Source: Paraburkholderia nodosa (lineage in GTDB: Bacteria > Pseudomonadota > Gammaproteobacteria > Burkholderiales > Burkholderiaceae). From it: a stretch of 64,000 nucleotides of DNA. Of the stretch, positions 18,259 to 32,589 are shown piece after piece (the first letter of the stretch is position 1; each line of letters starts with the position of its first letter). Under the pieces are notes generated by a model. That model searched no databases. It was not told the DNA's origin and saw only the letters and a list, made by a program, of their open reading frames with translations. The stretch spans positions 1 to 64,000 of the forward strand of contig NZ_MCNV01000009.1 in NCBI RefSeq assembly GCF_001718195.1. The letters run 5' to 3'. A program made the position numbers and the translations under genes.

Positions 18259-19965
18259 TTAGAGCGCAGCGTGCTCCACCACGAGCTGCACGCGCGACAC
18301 GCCATTCCAGGTGTCGCGCACGAGCCGGTAGGCGACCGTGGTGTGCTGCGGCAGCGATTCGGTGTGGTTGAACCAGATCGCGTTGAAGCGCTGGCGCCCG
18401 CGCAGCAGTTGCAGTTTGAGGTGCTTGTCCTTCACGAGCGCCTGCGAGGCCACCTCGAATTCCCCCGAAAACACGGGCGCCGGGAAGCCCTGGCCCCACA
18501 CGGCGGCATCGAGCATCTCGACGAAATCGGGCGTGAAGTAGGCGTCTTCGAGATCGCCGTCGGTTTCGACGGTGCGCGCGAGCGCCTCTTCGGTGAGCCA
18601 CTCGCGGCCCACGCGCTCGAAGGCGGCGGCAAAGCGCGGCACGTCGGCAGCGGCGATCGTCATGCCCGCGGCCATCGCGTGGCCGCCGAACTTCTGGATC
18701 AGACCGGGCTCGCGCTTGCTGATCAGATCGACCGCGTCGCGCAGATGGAAACCGGGGATCGAACGGCCCGAGCCCTTCACGAGCTCGCCGTCGTCGTCGG
18801 CAGGCGCGAAGGTGAACGAGGGGCGGTGAAAGCGCTCCTTGAGCCGTCCCGCGACGATGCCGATCACACCCTGGTGCCAGCTTTCGTTGAACAGCGTGAG
18901 CGTGGCCTTGCCTTGCGGATCGACGTCGGCGAGATCGGCGAGCGCCTGCTGCTGCATGCCGGCTTCGATCTCGCGGCGTTCGCGGTTCATGCCGTCGAGC
19001 TGCTGCGCAAGCTCCCAGGCGCGGCCCACGTCGTCGGTGGTCAGGCACTCGATGCCGAGCGACATGTCCGAGAGCCGGCCGGCCGCATTTAGGCGGGGGC
19101 CGAGCGCGAAGCCGAAGTCGAAGCCCGACGCGGTTTTCGCGTCGCGGCCCGCCGCGCGAAAGAGCGCGGCGATGCCCGGCTGCATGCGGCCGTTGCGCAC
19201 GCGCTGCAAGCCTTGCGCGACGAGCACGCGGTTGTTGCAGTCGAGCTTCACGACGTCGGCGACGGTGCCGAGCGCGACGAGATCGAGCAGGCCGTCGAGA
19301 CGTGGCTCGGGCTTGCCGTCGCTGAACGCGCCGCGCCTGCGCAGCTCCGCACGCAGCGCGAGCAGCGTGTAGAACATCACGCCCACGCCCGCGATGCACT
19401 TGCTCGGAAACTCGCAGCCCGGCTGGTTCGGGTTGACGATGGCGCGCGCGTCGGGGAGCGTGTCGCCGGGCAAGTGGTGGTCAGTCACGAGCACCTCGAT
19501 GCCGAGCGCGTTGGCGGCTTCGACGCCTTCCACGCTGGCGATGCCGTTGTCCACCGTGATCAGGACGTCGGGTGGACCGCCCTTGCGTTGCGCGGCGAGT
19601 GCGACGATCTCGGGCGTGAGGCCGTAGCCATACTCGAAGCGGTTCGGCACCAGATAGTCGATCTGCGCGCCGAACATGCGCAGGCCGCGCACGGCCACGG
19701 CGCACGCCGTCGCGCCGTCGCAATCGTAGTCGGCGACCACGAGCATGCGGCACTCGGCTTCGAGCGCGTCGGCGAGCAGTTCGGCGGCCTCGTCGAGGCC
19801 CTTCATGCCGGTGGGCGGAATGAGGCGCGCGAGGCCGGTTTCGATCTCGTCGGGCTGGCAAACGCCGCGCGAGGCGTAGAGGCGCGCGAGCACCGGATGC
19901 AGGCCGTGGCGCACGAGCGCTTCGGTGTCGGCGGGCGAGCAGGCGCGGGTGACGATTCGGGTCAT
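18259..19965 (-). CDS. recJ: Single-stranded-DNA-specific exonuclease RecJ
   Basis: A 568-residue 5'-3' ssDNA exonuclease of the DHH family used in recombination, mismatch and base-excision repair. Motif I is VVADYDCDGATAC (about residues 77-89), DHH is VTDHHLPGD (about 137), and the DHHA1 domain has the GGHAMAAGMT signature near residue 425. An OB-fold follows. It is separated from the upstream RpfE-like gene by only 33 bp, and from prfB by 119 bp. Confidence 0.95.
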   Translation of the reverse strand: MTRIVTRACSPADTEALVRHGLHPVLARLYASRGVCQPDEIETGLARLIPPTGMKGLDEAAELLADALEAECRMLVVADYDCDGATACAVAVRGLRMFGAQIDYLVPNRFEYGYGLTPEIVALAAQRKGGPPDVLITVDNGIASVEGVEAANALGIEVLVTDHHLPGDTLPDARAIVNPNQPGCEFPSKCIAGVGVMFYTLLALRAELRRRGAFSDGKPEPRLDGLLDLVALGTVADVVKLDCNNRVLVAQGLQRVRNGRMQPGIAALFRAAGRDAKTASGFDFGFALGPRLNAAGRLSDMSLGIECLTTDDVGRAWELAQQLDGMNRERREIEAGMQQQALADLADVDPQGKATLTLFNESWHQGVIGIVAGRLKERFHRPSFTFAPADDDGELVKGSGRSIPGFHLRDAVDLISKREPGLIQKFGGHAMAAGMTIAAADVPRFAAAFERVGREWLTEEALARTVETDGDLEDAYFTPDFVEMLDAAVWGQGFPAPVFSGEFEVASQALVKDKHLKLQLLRGRQRFNAIWFNHTESLPQHTTVAYRLVRDTWNGVSRVQLVVEHAAL

Positions 19966-19998
19966 GCGTGAGCGCGGAAAAAAGAAGTCATTCGGGAA

Positions 19999-21114
19999 TC
20001 ATTCGATAAAAAGCGACGCGAACAGGCGGCGTCGCCAGAACTTGCGCAAATCGCCGCGCGTGATGGACAGCGTGACCGAGCCCGTGTCGCCGCATAGCGT
20101 CAGGTCGAGCGCGGCGAGCGCGCCCGTTTGCAGCGCCGTGAGCGCCGGCGCGAACCAGTCGCGCTCAAGTTGAGCGAACGCGGCGTTCCAGCGGCCCCAG
20201 TCCTGCTGGATGAAGGCCGCCGAGAACGGATCGAGCTCGACGAGCGTCGCTCCCGTGCCCGAACCGTTGTTGAGCGCGGCTGCGAGCGCGGCAAAGGTCG
20301 CGGGCGCGGCATCGACTTGCGCCTTCGCAGCGAGCGCCAGGCCGCGCGTGGCGGCCGCATCGGAGCGCACACGCGCATAGGGGCTCGTGACGGTGCGCAG
20401 CGCGCCCTGAGCGTGGAACCAGATCGAATTGACAGCGGGCAGACCGCGCGCTTCGCGTGCCTCGTTCACGGGATGCTCGAACCATGCCATCTGCACTTCG
20501 TTCTGCACCTTCATCCAGGCGCGCGAACGCTGGCCCGAATGGGCCTCGTGCGGCAGCCAGATCTCGATGTTGCGGCCGCTCGCGCGCAAGGGCGACGCGC
20601 CCGCGAGCGTGCCGAACGCTTCCGACGAGAGATACCAGCGCTGCGGCGTCGGCGCCTCGATGCGCACGCCCAGTTCTTCGATCAGCGGACGGGCGACAGT
20701 GTAGAGCGTGGCGGCGTCGGCGTCGGCGAGTTCGAGCGAGGCGGGGTCGATCAGCACCAGATGATCGTGCGCGATGCGCACGTGCACGGGCTGCACGCAC
20801 GCCCAGGTGGCGTCGCCGGGCGTGCCGCCATCGGCGAGCAGCATGTAAGGCGCAAGCGGCGCTTCGTCGTCGGCGGCCGGCGCGGAGTTTGCGCGGTTCG
20901 CGCTCGCCGGACCGAGCGCGCCGAACTGGCGCGCGACCCAGCGCTCGTGCGGCAGCGTACGCTGGAAGTCCTCGCCGATCACCTGCTCGCCGAGTGTCGC
21001 GCGCGCAACCAGTTTCGCGAGCGCCGGGTATTCGAGGCCCGCGAGCGCGGTGGAGGCGGCCGCGGCGGACGGCAAGGCAAAGGGGACGAGAAGATGGAGT
21101 CGGTCGGCGGGCAT
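19999..21114 (-). CDS. RpfE-like protein of unknown function
   Basis: A 371-residue protein beginning MPADRLHLLVPFALPSAAAA, without transmembrane segments. Position and the first lines of sequence suggest the family annotated as RpfE in Xanthomonas, where it also neighbours recJ, prfB and lysS. The biochemical role of that family is not established; some databases label relatives as phosphoglycerate-mutase-like regulators. I see no catalytic motif I can name. The start is ambiguous between ATG 21114 and ATG 21126. It probably shares a transcript with recJ. Confidence 0.7.
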   Translation of the reverse strand: MPADRLHLLVPFALPSAAAASTALAGLEYPALAKLVARATLGEQVIGEDFQRTLPHERWVARQFGALGPASANRANSAPAADDEAPLAPYMLLADGGTPGDATWACVQPVHVRIAHDHLVLIDPASLELADADAATLYTVARPLIEELGVRIEAPTPQRWYLSSEAFGTLAGASPLRASGRNIEIWLPHEAHSGQRSRAWMKVQNEVQMAWFEHPVNEAREARGLPAVNSIWFHAQGALRTVTSPYARVRSDAAATRGLALAAKAQVDAAPATFAALAAALNNGSGTGATLVELDPFSAAFIQQDWGRWNAAFAQLERDWFAPALTALQTGALAALDLTLCGDTGSVTLSITRGDLRKFWRRRLFASLFIE

Positions 21115-21445
21115 GATGGTGCGCATTGTACTTCGGCGCTACGTGCGCCGGGCGGCCCTCGGGCGTGCCGCAACGGCATCGCCTCGACCCGTTATGCTGG
21201 TGCTGCGGCACTTGTGGGCGAATTGCGGCTCGAAGCAGAGGGCAGGCAAACGCCTCCCGGGGGCTACGGTTCTCACGCGGGAAAGTTCACGGGGAACTCC
21301 GTCGAATATCCGTGACCCGCCGCCAGTGTGGCAAACTTCGCGGTTGATCGCCGCCCGACCCGGCACGATATTCTCCGGCCGTCCGGCGCACTGGCCCCAG
21401 GGTCGATACGGCGCCGGAGCGCAACGAAGACGCAAAAGGATTCGC

Positions 21446-22699
21446 TTGAAACTTCCCTACGAATGGCAGATAGGCTGGCGCTACACCCGCGCCGGCAAAC
21501 GCACGACCGGCAACGGGTTCATCTCGTTCATCGCGCTCATATCGATGTCGGGCATCGCGCTCGGCGTCGCGGCGCTGATCGTCGTGCTTTCGGTGATGAA
21601 CGGCTTCCAGCGCGACGTGCGCGACCGCATGCTTTCCGTGCTTGCGCACATCGAGATTTTTTCGCCGACGGGCACGATGCCCGACTGGCAGCTCACCGCG
21701 AAAGAAGCGAAGACCAATCCTGAAGTCATTGGCGCGGCGCCTTACGTGGACGCCCAGGCGCTGCTCACGCGCGGCGACAGCGTGAACGGCGTTGCGCTGC
21801 GCGGCATCGAACCTTCCGAGGAGCCGCAGGTTTCGGACATCGGCCGGGAAATGAAGGCGGGCAGCCTGAACGACCTTACGCCCGGCAGCTTCGGCATCGT
21901 GCTCGGCGCCGATCTCGCTGTGAACCTGGGCGTGACGGTGGGCGACAAGGTCACGCTGGTCGCGCCCGAGGGTTCGATCACGCCGGCCGGCATGCTGCCG
22001 CGCTTGAAGCAGTTCACGGTGATGGGCGTATTCGAGTCGGGCCATTACGAGTACGACAGCACGCTCGCACTCACCAACATCCGCGACGCCGAAGTGCTTT
22101 ATCGCTTAGGCGCGCCAAGCGGCGTGCGTCTGCGCTTGAAGGACATGCAGCGCGCGCCGGCGGTGGCGCGCCAGCTCGTGCATACGCTCTCGGGCGACCT
22201 CTATATCCGCGACTGGACGCAGCAGAACAAGACCTGGTTCTCGGCCGTGCAGATCGAAAAACGCATGATGTTCATCATTCTCACGCTCATCATCGCGGTC
22301 GCGGCGTTCAACCTCGTTTCGTCTCTCGTCATGACCGTCACCAACAAGCAGGCCGATATCGCGATCCTGCGCACGCTCGGCGCGCAGCCGGGCTCGATCA
22401 TGAAGATCTTCGTCGTGCAGGGCGTGACGATCGGCTTCGTGGGCACGGCCATCGGCATTGCGCTCGGCTGCCTGATCGCGTGGAGCATTCCATGGAGCGT
22501 GCCGGCGATCGAGCATCTGCTCGGCATTCAGTTCCTGCCGCCTTCGGTTTATTTCATCAGCGAACTGCCTTCCGAACTCGTGGCTTCCGACGTGATCCGC
22601 ATCGGCGTGATCGCCTTCGTGCTGTCCGCGCTCGCCACGCTCTATCCGAGCTGGCGCGCAGCCAAGGTTCGTCCCGCGGAGGCGCTGCGCTATGAATGA
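21446..22699 (+). CDS. lolC: Lipoprotein-releasing ABC transporter permease (LolC/LolE/LolF type)
   Basis: A 417-residue inner-membrane permease of the MacB/FtsX fold that extracts lipoproteins for LolA. It has one N-terminal TM ([24 protein letters not shown]), a large periplasmic domain (about residues 50-265) and three C-terminal TMs. The start is TTG 21446 ([18 protein letters not shown] follows) with AAGGA five bases upstream; no ATG fits the family N-terminus. The end overlaps lolD by 8 bp. No second permease is adjacent, so a homodimer (LolF-like) is possible. Confidence 0.92.
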   Translation: MKLPYEWQIGWRYTRAGKRTTGNGFISFIALISMSGIALGVAALIVVLSVMNGFQRDVRDRMLSVLAHIEIFSPTGTMPDWQLTAKEAKTNPEVIGAAPYVDAQALLTRGDSVNGVALRGIEPSEEPQVSDIGREMKAGSLNDLTPGSFGIVLGADLAVNLGVTVGDKVTLVAPEGSITPAGMLPRLKQFTVMGVFESGHYEYDSTLALTNIRDAEVLYRLGAPSGVRLRLKDMQRAPAVARQLVHTLSGDLYIRDWTQQNKTWFSAVQIEKRMMFIILTLIIAVAAFNLVSSLVMTVTNKQADIAILRTLGAQPGSIMKIFVVQGVTIGFVGTAIGIALGCLIAWSIPWSVPAIEHLLGIQFLPPSVYFISELPSELVASDVIRIGVIAFVLSALATLYPSWRAAKVRPAEALRYE

Positions 22700-23423
22700 C
22701 CGTCAATCGCTGATCGCCGCGGCAGGCGATTATCCGTACGTGCTCGAAGCGCACGGTGTCTCGAAGGTGTTTGGCCAGGGCCAGCTTGCTGTGCAGGTGC
22801 TGCACGACACCGATCTGAAAGTGAAGCGCGGCGAGAAGCTCGCTGTGGTGGGCGCGTCGGGCTCGGGCAAGAGCACGCTGCTGCACGTGCTCGGCGGACT
22901 CGACGAGCCGGGCGCGGGCAAGGTCTCGGTGCTCGGCAAGCCGTTCACCGAGCTGTCAGAGCGCGAGCGCAACGAACTGCGCAATCGGGCACTGGGCTTC
23001 GTCTATCAGTTCCACCATCTGCTGCCGGAGTTTTCGGCGCTCGACAACGTGGCGATGCCGTTGCGTATTCGCCGCATGACGCAGGAAGACGCGCGTGCCG
23101 AGGCGATGCAGATCCTCGATCGCGTGGGCCTCTCGCATCGCGCGCGCAACCGGCCGGGCGAACTGTCGGGCGGCGAGCGCCAGCGCGTGGCCATTGCGCG
23201 TGCGCTCGTGACGAAGCCCGCATGCGTGCTCGCCGACGAGCCCACGGGCAACCTCGACGGCGCGACAGCGGATAACGTCTTCAATCTGATGCTCGAACTC
23301 TCCGACCAGTTCGATACGAGTTTCGTGATCGTCACGCATGATCCCGACCTCGCGGCGCGCTGCGACCGCATCGTGCGCCTGCGCGACGGCATGTTGCACG
23401 AGGAACCGGTCGTACCGGTCTGA
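22692..23423 (+). CDS. lolD: Lipoprotein-releasing ABC transporter ATPase LolD
   Basis: A 243-residue cytoplasmic ATPase that powers lipoprotein release. Walker A is GASGSGKST (residues 54-62). The signature is [15 protein letters not shown], Walker B is [11 protein letters not shown], and the H-loop is IVTHD. The ATG lies inside the 3' end of the permease gene, so the two are translationally coupled. Confidence 0.95.
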   Translation: MNDRQSLIAAAGDYPYVLEAHGVSKVFGQGQLAVQVLHDTDLKVKRGEKLAVVGASGSGKSTLLHVLGGLDEPGAGKVSVLGKPFTELSERERNELRNRALGFVYQFHHLLPEFSALDNVAMPLRIRRMTQEDARAEAMQILDRVGLSHRARNRPGELSGGERQRVAIARALVTKPACVLADEPTGNLDGATADNVFNLMLELSDQFDTSFVIVTHDPDLAARCDRIVRLRDGMLHEEPVVPV

Positions 23424-23444
23424 GCCTTCCCGCGAGCGAGCGCC

Positions 23445-24233
23445 ATGTGGATCGACACGCACTGCCATCTCGATGCCGCCGAGTTCGACGCGGACCGCGA
23501 CGCGGTCGCGTCGGCGGCGCGCGCGGCGGGTGTGTCGCGCATCGTGATCCCGGCGGTGGCGCGCGAGAACTTCGACGTGGTGCGCGCGCTCGCGCACCGC
23601 ACCGAGGGCGCCGTCTACGCGCTCGGCATTCATCCGCTCTATACGCCGCAGGCGCGTGACGAAGACCTTGAAGTGCTGCGCCGCGAGATCGAGGCGAGTC
23701 TCGGTGATCCGCGCTTCGTCGGCATCGGCGAGATCGGACTCGATTACTTCGTGCCGGGCCTCGACGAGGCGCGGCAACAGCACTTCTACGATGCCCAGTT
23801 GCGCCTTGCGCGCGAGTTCGGCTTGCCGGCGATCTGCCATGTGCGCAAGTCGCAGGATCAGGTGCTCAAGGGGCTGCGCCGCAACGGCGTGAAAAGCGGC
23901 ATCGCGCATGCGTTCAACGGCAGCTTCCAGCAGGCGCGTGCGTTCATCGATCAAGGGATGCATCTGGGCTTCGGCGGCAATGTGACGTTCGAGCGCGCGC
24001 TGCAGATCCGCAGGCTCGCGCAGCAGTTGCCGCTCGAGGCCATCGTCATGGAAACCGATGCGCCGGATATCTCGCCCGCCTGGCTTTATCGCGCGCGCAA
24101 CACGCCCGACCAGGTGCCGCGCATCGGCGCCGTGCTCGCGGGCTTGAGGGGCTTGAGCCCCGAGGAGCTCGCACTTGGCACGACGGCTAACGCGGCGGCT
24201 GCGCTGCCGCGGCTCGCGCTTTCGTCTGCATAA
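23445..24233 (+). CDS. TatD-family metal-dependent hydrolase
   Basis: A 262-residue TIM-barrel hydrolase of the TatD/YcfH family, proposed to act as a DNase or on modified nucleic-acid ends. Metal ligands are seen in DTHCHLD (residues 4-10), GEIGLDY (Glu near 95), ICHVRK, AHAFNGS and ETDAPD (Asp near 205). It begins 21 bp after lolD and is probably co-transcribed. In E. coli ycfH is near holB, not lolD, so the linkage says little about function. Confidence 0.9.
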   Translation: MWIDTHCHLDAAEFDADRDAVASAARAAGVSRIVIPAVARENFDVVRALAHRTEGAVYALGIHPLYTPQARDEDLEVLRREIEASLGDPRFVGIGEIGLDYFVPGLDEARQQHFYDAQLRLAREFGLPAICHVRKSQDQVLKGLRRNGVKSGIAHAFNGSFQQARAFIDQGMHLGFGGNVTFERALQIRRLAQQLPLEAIVMETDAPDISPAWLYRARNTPDQVPRIGAVLAGLRGLSPEELALGTTANAAAALPRLALSSA

Positions 24234-24323
24234 TCGTTTCCAGGGTGGCGTGCACAACGTGCATATAACGCGGCGCGGTTGACGCGGTCCGTGCATTCAG
24301 CCCCCTCGTTGCGAGGAGGCAGG

Positions 24324-26942
24324 ATGCGGGCGATTTGGTGCGGGTTTGCGCTGGGCGTGATTGCCTTGCAGCGACAGGCGGCGTTGCCGGGGTGGGGGGC
24401 GTGGGTCGCGCTGGTTCTGGCAACCGTGCTCGGGGCCACGTGGGCGGCATGGGCGTTGGGCGGCGTGGCACCGGCGGACGAATCTCATGTCGGCCTGTCT
24501 TGCGGGCGACGCTGGCGCATGGCCAGCGGCTGGGCGGCGGTGTGGTTTGCGGCCGCATGCGCGGGCTTTGGCTATGCGGCGTGGCGGGCAGAAACACGGC
24601 TTGCCGAGGCGCTTCCCGCTGCCTGGCAGGCGCGCAACATCGCCATCAGCGGCTATATCTCCAGCTTGCCTTCCTACGGAGCGAACGGCGCAAGCTTCCT
24701 CTTTCGTGTCGAATCCTGGGAAACGCACAAGGCAGCCACGGCGCTGCCGCATTTGATTCAACTATCGTGGGTGGCGCGCGAGGCGCCGCTGCCGCCGCTC
24801 GTGCCCGGCGCACGCTGGCGCCTTGCCGTGCGGCTCAAACGCCCGCACGGCAACGGCAACTTCCGCCTGCGCGACACGCAGGCCGCGCTGCTCGCGCGCG
24901 GCGTGCGCGCCACCGGGTACGTGAGCGATCCCGGGCATGCGGTGCGTCTGCCCGTCGACGCCACCGGCGTAGGCGTGCGCATCGAGCGTGCGCGCGCCGC
25001 GCTGCGTGCGCGCATCGACGCAGTGCTCGGCGACGCACCGCATCGCGGCATCGTCATCGCGCTCGCCACCGGCGCACAGGACGCGATCAGCGACGCGGAC
25101 AGGCGTCTCATGCGCAATACGGGCACGAGCCACCTGGTGGCGATCTCCGGGCTGCATCTCGCGTTCGTCGCGGGGCTCGCCGGGTGGGTCGCGGGCGCAC
25201 TGTGGCGGCGCGCGCGCTGGCGCGGCGTCGATGCGCCACTCATCGTGCCGGCGCAAAAGGTTGCGGTGGCGGGAGCGCTGCTCGCGGCAGGAGTCTACGC
25301 CGCGCTCGCCGGCTTCAATGTGCCGGTGCAGCGCGCGCTCTGGATGCTGGCGGTCGTTGCGCTCGCGCTGTTCGCCGGGCGCGAGGTCGCGCGCTCGCAC
25401 GTGCTGGCGTGGGCGCTCGGGCTCGTGCTGCTGCGCGATCCGTGGGCGGTGACGGCCGCAGGCTTCTGGCTTTCGTTTTGCGCGGTCGCGGCGATCCTCT
25501 TTGCGGCGAGCGGCGTGCCACGCTTGCACAGGGACGCGCCGCAGGATGCTAGCGCGGACGCCGCCGATCCGATGCGTGAGCGAACCGATCCATTCGCAGG
25601 GCCTGCTGCGCCCGAAGGCGCGGTTCGACGTCTTGCCGCCATGGCGCTTCCGCCTGATGACTGGCGTGGGGCGATGCGACGTCTTGCGTCACGCCTTGGC
25701 GATAGCGCCCGCGTGCAGTGGGCCGTGACCCTGGCGCTCGCGCCCCTCACTGCGTACTGGTTCGCGCAAATACCGCTCATCGGCCCACTGGCCAATGCCT
25801 TTGCGATTCCCTGGGTGAGCATGCTCGTCGCGCCGCTCGTGATCGCGAGCGCCGCGATGCCCGCGCCGGTCGACGCACTCGCGCTGCGCGCGGCGCATAC
25901 CTGCCTCGACTGGCTGGTTGTGGCGCTGAGCGCGCTGGAGGGCCTGCCGTGGGCGGTTTTACGGCTGCCGCAACCCGGAGCGTGGCCGCTCGCGTGCGCT
26001 GCAGTGGGCGTCGTCTGGTGGCTTGCGCCACGCGGTTGGCCAATGCGCTGGATCGCACCGTTCACATGGCTACCGTTACTGGTGCCTGCGCCCACGGGGC
26101 CGCCGCCGGGCGCTTTCCGGCTCACGGCGCTCGACATCGGCCAAGGCACCTCGGTGCTGGTCGAGACGGCCCGGCATCGCCTGCTGTTCGACGCGGGCCC
26201 GGGCCCCGAGTCGACGCAGGCGGGCGAGCGCATTGTCGTGCCGTATCTGCAGGCGCATGGCATAGGGCGCCTCGATGCGCTGATGATCAGCCACGACGAC
26301 TCCGATCATTCGGGCGGCGCGCAAGCCGTGTTCGACGGTGTCGACGTCGAGGCATTTGTGGCGGGCATCCTGCCCGCGCATCCGCTGTGGGCGAGCGCAC
26401 GCACAAGGGGCGCGCAGACCGTGCGGTGCGCCGCCGGCCAGCGCTGGCGGTGGGACGGCGTCGACTTCGAGGTGCTCTGGCCCGACCCCGGGCCGCTCGC
26501 GGGCAAACCCAATGCGCATTGCTGCGTCCTGCGGGTGACGACGGCGGCAAGCGTTGCGCCCGAGGCACAAGACGGTCGGGTCTCCGCGCTGATCGCCGCC
26601 GACATCGAAGCGGGCGTCGAGCGCACGCTGGTCGCGCGCGACCCCGAGCGGTTGCGCGCGCAGGTGCTGGTCGTGCCGCATCACGGCAGCCGCTCCTCGT
26701 CGACTGAACCGTTCCTCGATTCTGTCTGGCCGCTCGTCGCGATATTTCAGGTAGGCTATCTGAACCGCTTTCATCACCCGCATCCGGGCGTCTACGCGCG
26801 CTACGCGGGCCGCCACATCGTGCTCGCGCGCAGCGACGCGGACGGCGCCGCGCGCGTCGAGGCGCGGCCCGGCGCACTTGCCGTCGAGCGCTTTCGCGAC
26901 ACGCAGCGGCGCTACTGGATGGACCCGCCGACGCAGGACTGA
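24324..26942 (+). CDS. comEC: DNA internalisation competence protein ComEC/Rec2
   Basis: An 872-residue membrane channel for ssDNA uptake during natural transformation. The N-terminal TM and DUF4131 OB-fold cover about residues 1-210 (ISGYISSLP, VARLKRP-like region). The Competence domain (about 240-540) includes GTSHLVAISGLHLAFVAGL. The C-terminal metallo-beta-lactamase domain (about 600-860) has HDDSDHSGGAQ and VPHHGSRSSS. AGGAGG just upstream decides ATG 24324. Full length and intact, which suggests DNA uptake potential if the pilus genes are present elsewhere. Confidence 0.93.
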   Translation: MRAIWCGFALGVIALQRQAALPGWGAWVALVLATVLGATWAAWALGGVAPADESHVGLSCGRRWRMASGWAAVWFAAACAGFGYAAWRAETRLAEALPAAWQARNIAISGYISSLPSYGANGASFLFRVESWETHKAATALPHLIQLSWVAREAPLPPLVPGARWRLAVRLKRPHGNGNFRLRDTQAALLARGVRATGYVSDPGHAVRLPVDATGVGVRIERARAALRARIDAVLGDAPHRGIVIALATGAQDAISDADRRLMRNTGTSHLVAISGLHLAFVAGLAGWVAGALWRRARWRGVDAPLIVPAQKVAVAGALLAAGVYAALAGFNVPVQRALWMLAVVALALFAGREVARSHVLAWALGLVLLRDPWAVTAAGFWLSFCAVAAILFAASGVPRLHRDAPQDASADAADPMRERTDPFAGPAAPEGAVRRLAAMALPPDDWRGAMRRLASRLGDSARVQWAVTLALAPLTAYWFAQIPLIGPLANAFAIPWVSMLVAPLVIASAAMPAPVDALALRAAHTCLDWLVVALSALEGLPWAVLRLPQPGAWPLACAAVGVVWWLAPRGWPMRWIAPFTWLPLLVPAPTGPPPGAFRLTALDIGQGTSVLVETARHRLLFDAGPGPESTQAGERIVVPYLQAHGIGRLDALMISHDDSDHSGGAQAVFDGVDVEAFVAGILPAHPLWASARTRGAQTVRCAAGQRWRWDGVDFEVLWPDPGPLAGKPNAHCCVLRVTTAASVAPEAQDGRVSALIAADIEAGVERTLVARDPERLRAQVLVVPHHGSRSSSTEPFLDSVWPLVAIFQVGYLNRFHHPHPGVYARYAGRHIVLARSDADGAARVEARPGALAVERFRDTQRRYWMDPPTQD

Positions 26943-27013
26943 CGCGCCGATAGCAGGGTGAACGAAAGCGCGAATGACGAAAGAGATCAACAAAATAGAG
27001 AGACACGCCGCCT

Positions 27014-27817
27014 TTGAAAAACGTCATCCATTTCTCGCACGCGAACGGCTTTCCGGCCTCGACGTATCGCACGTTCTTCGCCGAACTGGGCGACAACTAT
27101 GAGTTGCGCTACATCGAGCGCATCGGGCACGACGCGCGCTTTCCCGTCACCCGCGACTGGCCGCATCTCGTCGAACAACTGCTCGACGACATCGGCCGCA
27201 CCTACGAGGAGCCCGTGTGGCTCGTCGGCCATTCGCTCGGCGGCTATCTCTCGCTGATGGCCGCGCTGAAAAAGCCGCAATGGGTCAAGGGCGTCGTGAT
27301 GCTCGATTCGCCGGTGATCGCGGGCTGGCGCAGCAGCATGTTGCGGGTCTCGCAGTGGACCGGGCTCGACGAGCGCCTGTCGCCTGCCGTCGCCACGCGC
27401 ACGCGCCGCACGAACTGGGCGAGCCGCGACGAGGCCTGGCGGCATTTCCATTCGAAGGCGGCATTCGCGCGCTGGGACGAGCGCGTGCTTTCCGACTATG
27501 TCGACTTCGGCATTCCTCAGACCTCGGTCGACGGCGGTCGCACGCTCGCCTTCGACCGCCAGACCGAGTACATGATTTACCGCACGCTGCCGCACACCTT
27601 AGGCCCGAGGCTCGTGCACGGCTCGCCCGTGCCGGTGAGCTTCGTCGCGGGCACGCAGTCGCGTGAAGTGCGCCAGGTCGGGCTTGCGGCAACACGGCGC
27701 ATCGCCGGCGAGCGCTTCGAGTGGATCGAGGGCAGTCATCTGTATCCGATGGAGCGTCCGATCGAGACCGCGCGCGCGGTACAGCGCATGCTTTACGCCA
27801 TGGAAAACGGAGCCTGA
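27014..27817 (+). CDS. Alpha/beta hydrolase
   Basis: A 267-residue serine hydrolase. The nucleophile elbow is GHSLGGYL (Ser near residue 75), with an oxyanion-type HANGFPAS near the N-terminus and the catalytic His in EGSHLYPMERP (near 242). The start is probably TTG 27014 (LKNVIHFSHANGF); no ATG fits. There is no strong Shine-Dalgarno. Substrate unknown. It is followed by the pyrG promoter. Confidence 0.85.
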   Translation: MKNVIHFSHANGFPASTYRTFFAELGDNYELRYIERIGHDARFPVTRDWPHLVEQLLDDIGRTYEEPVWLVGHSLGGYLSLMAALKKPQWVKGVVMLDSPVIAGWRSSMLRVSQWTGLDERLSPAVATRTRRTNWASRDEAWRHFHSKAAFARWDERVLSDYVDFGIPQTSVDGGRTLAFDRQTEYMIYRTLPHTLGPRLVHGSPVPVSFVAGTQSREVRQVGLAATRRIAGERFEWIEGSHLYPMERPIETARAVQRMLYAMENGA

Positions 27818-27911
27818 GCGGCCGGTTTTCGGCGCGGTTGCTTGCGGGGCACGGTAGGGCGTGGGGCTACGTGTCGCGCATCGTTTCCGCTCGCTCAAAA
27901 TTCAGGGTTAG

Positions 27912-32032
<4,121 letters not shown>

Positions 32033-32083
32033 GCGGACCCAGCGCCGGCAGCAGCCTTGCTGTCACCCTTCGTCATCTCTCTC

Positions 32084-32112
32084 CGCCGCCCTGCGTATAG
32101 CGCAGGGCGGCG
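32084..32112 (+). terminator. Hairpin after eno, possible weak terminator
   Basis: A perfect 12-bp stem CGCCGCCCTGCG / CGCAGGGCGGCG with a TATAG loop, followed by TGTATTTA rather than a clean T run. It could attenuate transcription into ftsB. Confidence 0.5.
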
Positions 32113-32133
32113 TGTATTTATCCGGCACCTTTC

Positions 32134-32556
32134 ATGCGGCTTGTCACTGTCGTTCTGATCATCCTGCTCGTGCTGATCCAGTATCCGCTCTGGTGGGGCC
32201 ATGGTGGTTGGCTGCGTGTCCACGAACTGCAGCAGCAACTCGCGCAGCAGCAAAAGCAGAACGACGACGAGAAACTGCGCAACGAACGCATTGCGGGCGA
32301 AGTGCAGGATCTGCAGAACGGCACGGCTGCCGTCGAGGAGCGTGCTCGCTATGAGATGGGCATGGTGAAGGACAGCGAGGTGTTCGTGCAGTTCGTCTCG
32401 CCGAACCAGTCGCCGCCGGTTACGCCGAGCGGTTCGTCGAACACCTCGACGCGCGGCGAGATGTCGGCGGCGCCGGTGAGGGTGGTGCCGAACCCCGTTT
32501 CGCGTGTGCCCGAGAAGAAGCACGGGCATGGGAAGGAAGCGAAGAAGGCGGGTTGA
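32134..32556 (+). CDS. ftsB: Cell division protein FtsB
   Basis: A 140-residue bitopic divisome protein that joins FtsL and FtsQ. The N-terminal TM (residues 3-20, LVTVVLIILLVLIQYPLWW) and a Gln-rich coiled coil (about 28-75, LQQQLAQQQKQNDDEKLRNE) are followed by the conserved EERARYEMGMVKDSEVFVQF. It has a C-terminal Ser/Pro then Lys-rich extension (about 95-140), longer than the E. coli protein (103 residues). The place after eno is the same as in E. coli. Confidence 0.93.
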   Translation: MRLVTVVLIILLVLIQYPLWWGHGGWLRVHELQQQLAQQQKQNDDEKLRNERIAGEVQDLQNGTAAVEERARYEMGMVKDSEVFVQFVSPNQSPPVTPSGSSNTSTRGEMSAAPVRVVPNPVSRVPEKKHGHGKEAKKAG

Positions 32557-32589
32557 GCGGTTCGCTTGCGATGAGCAGATAAGACAAGC

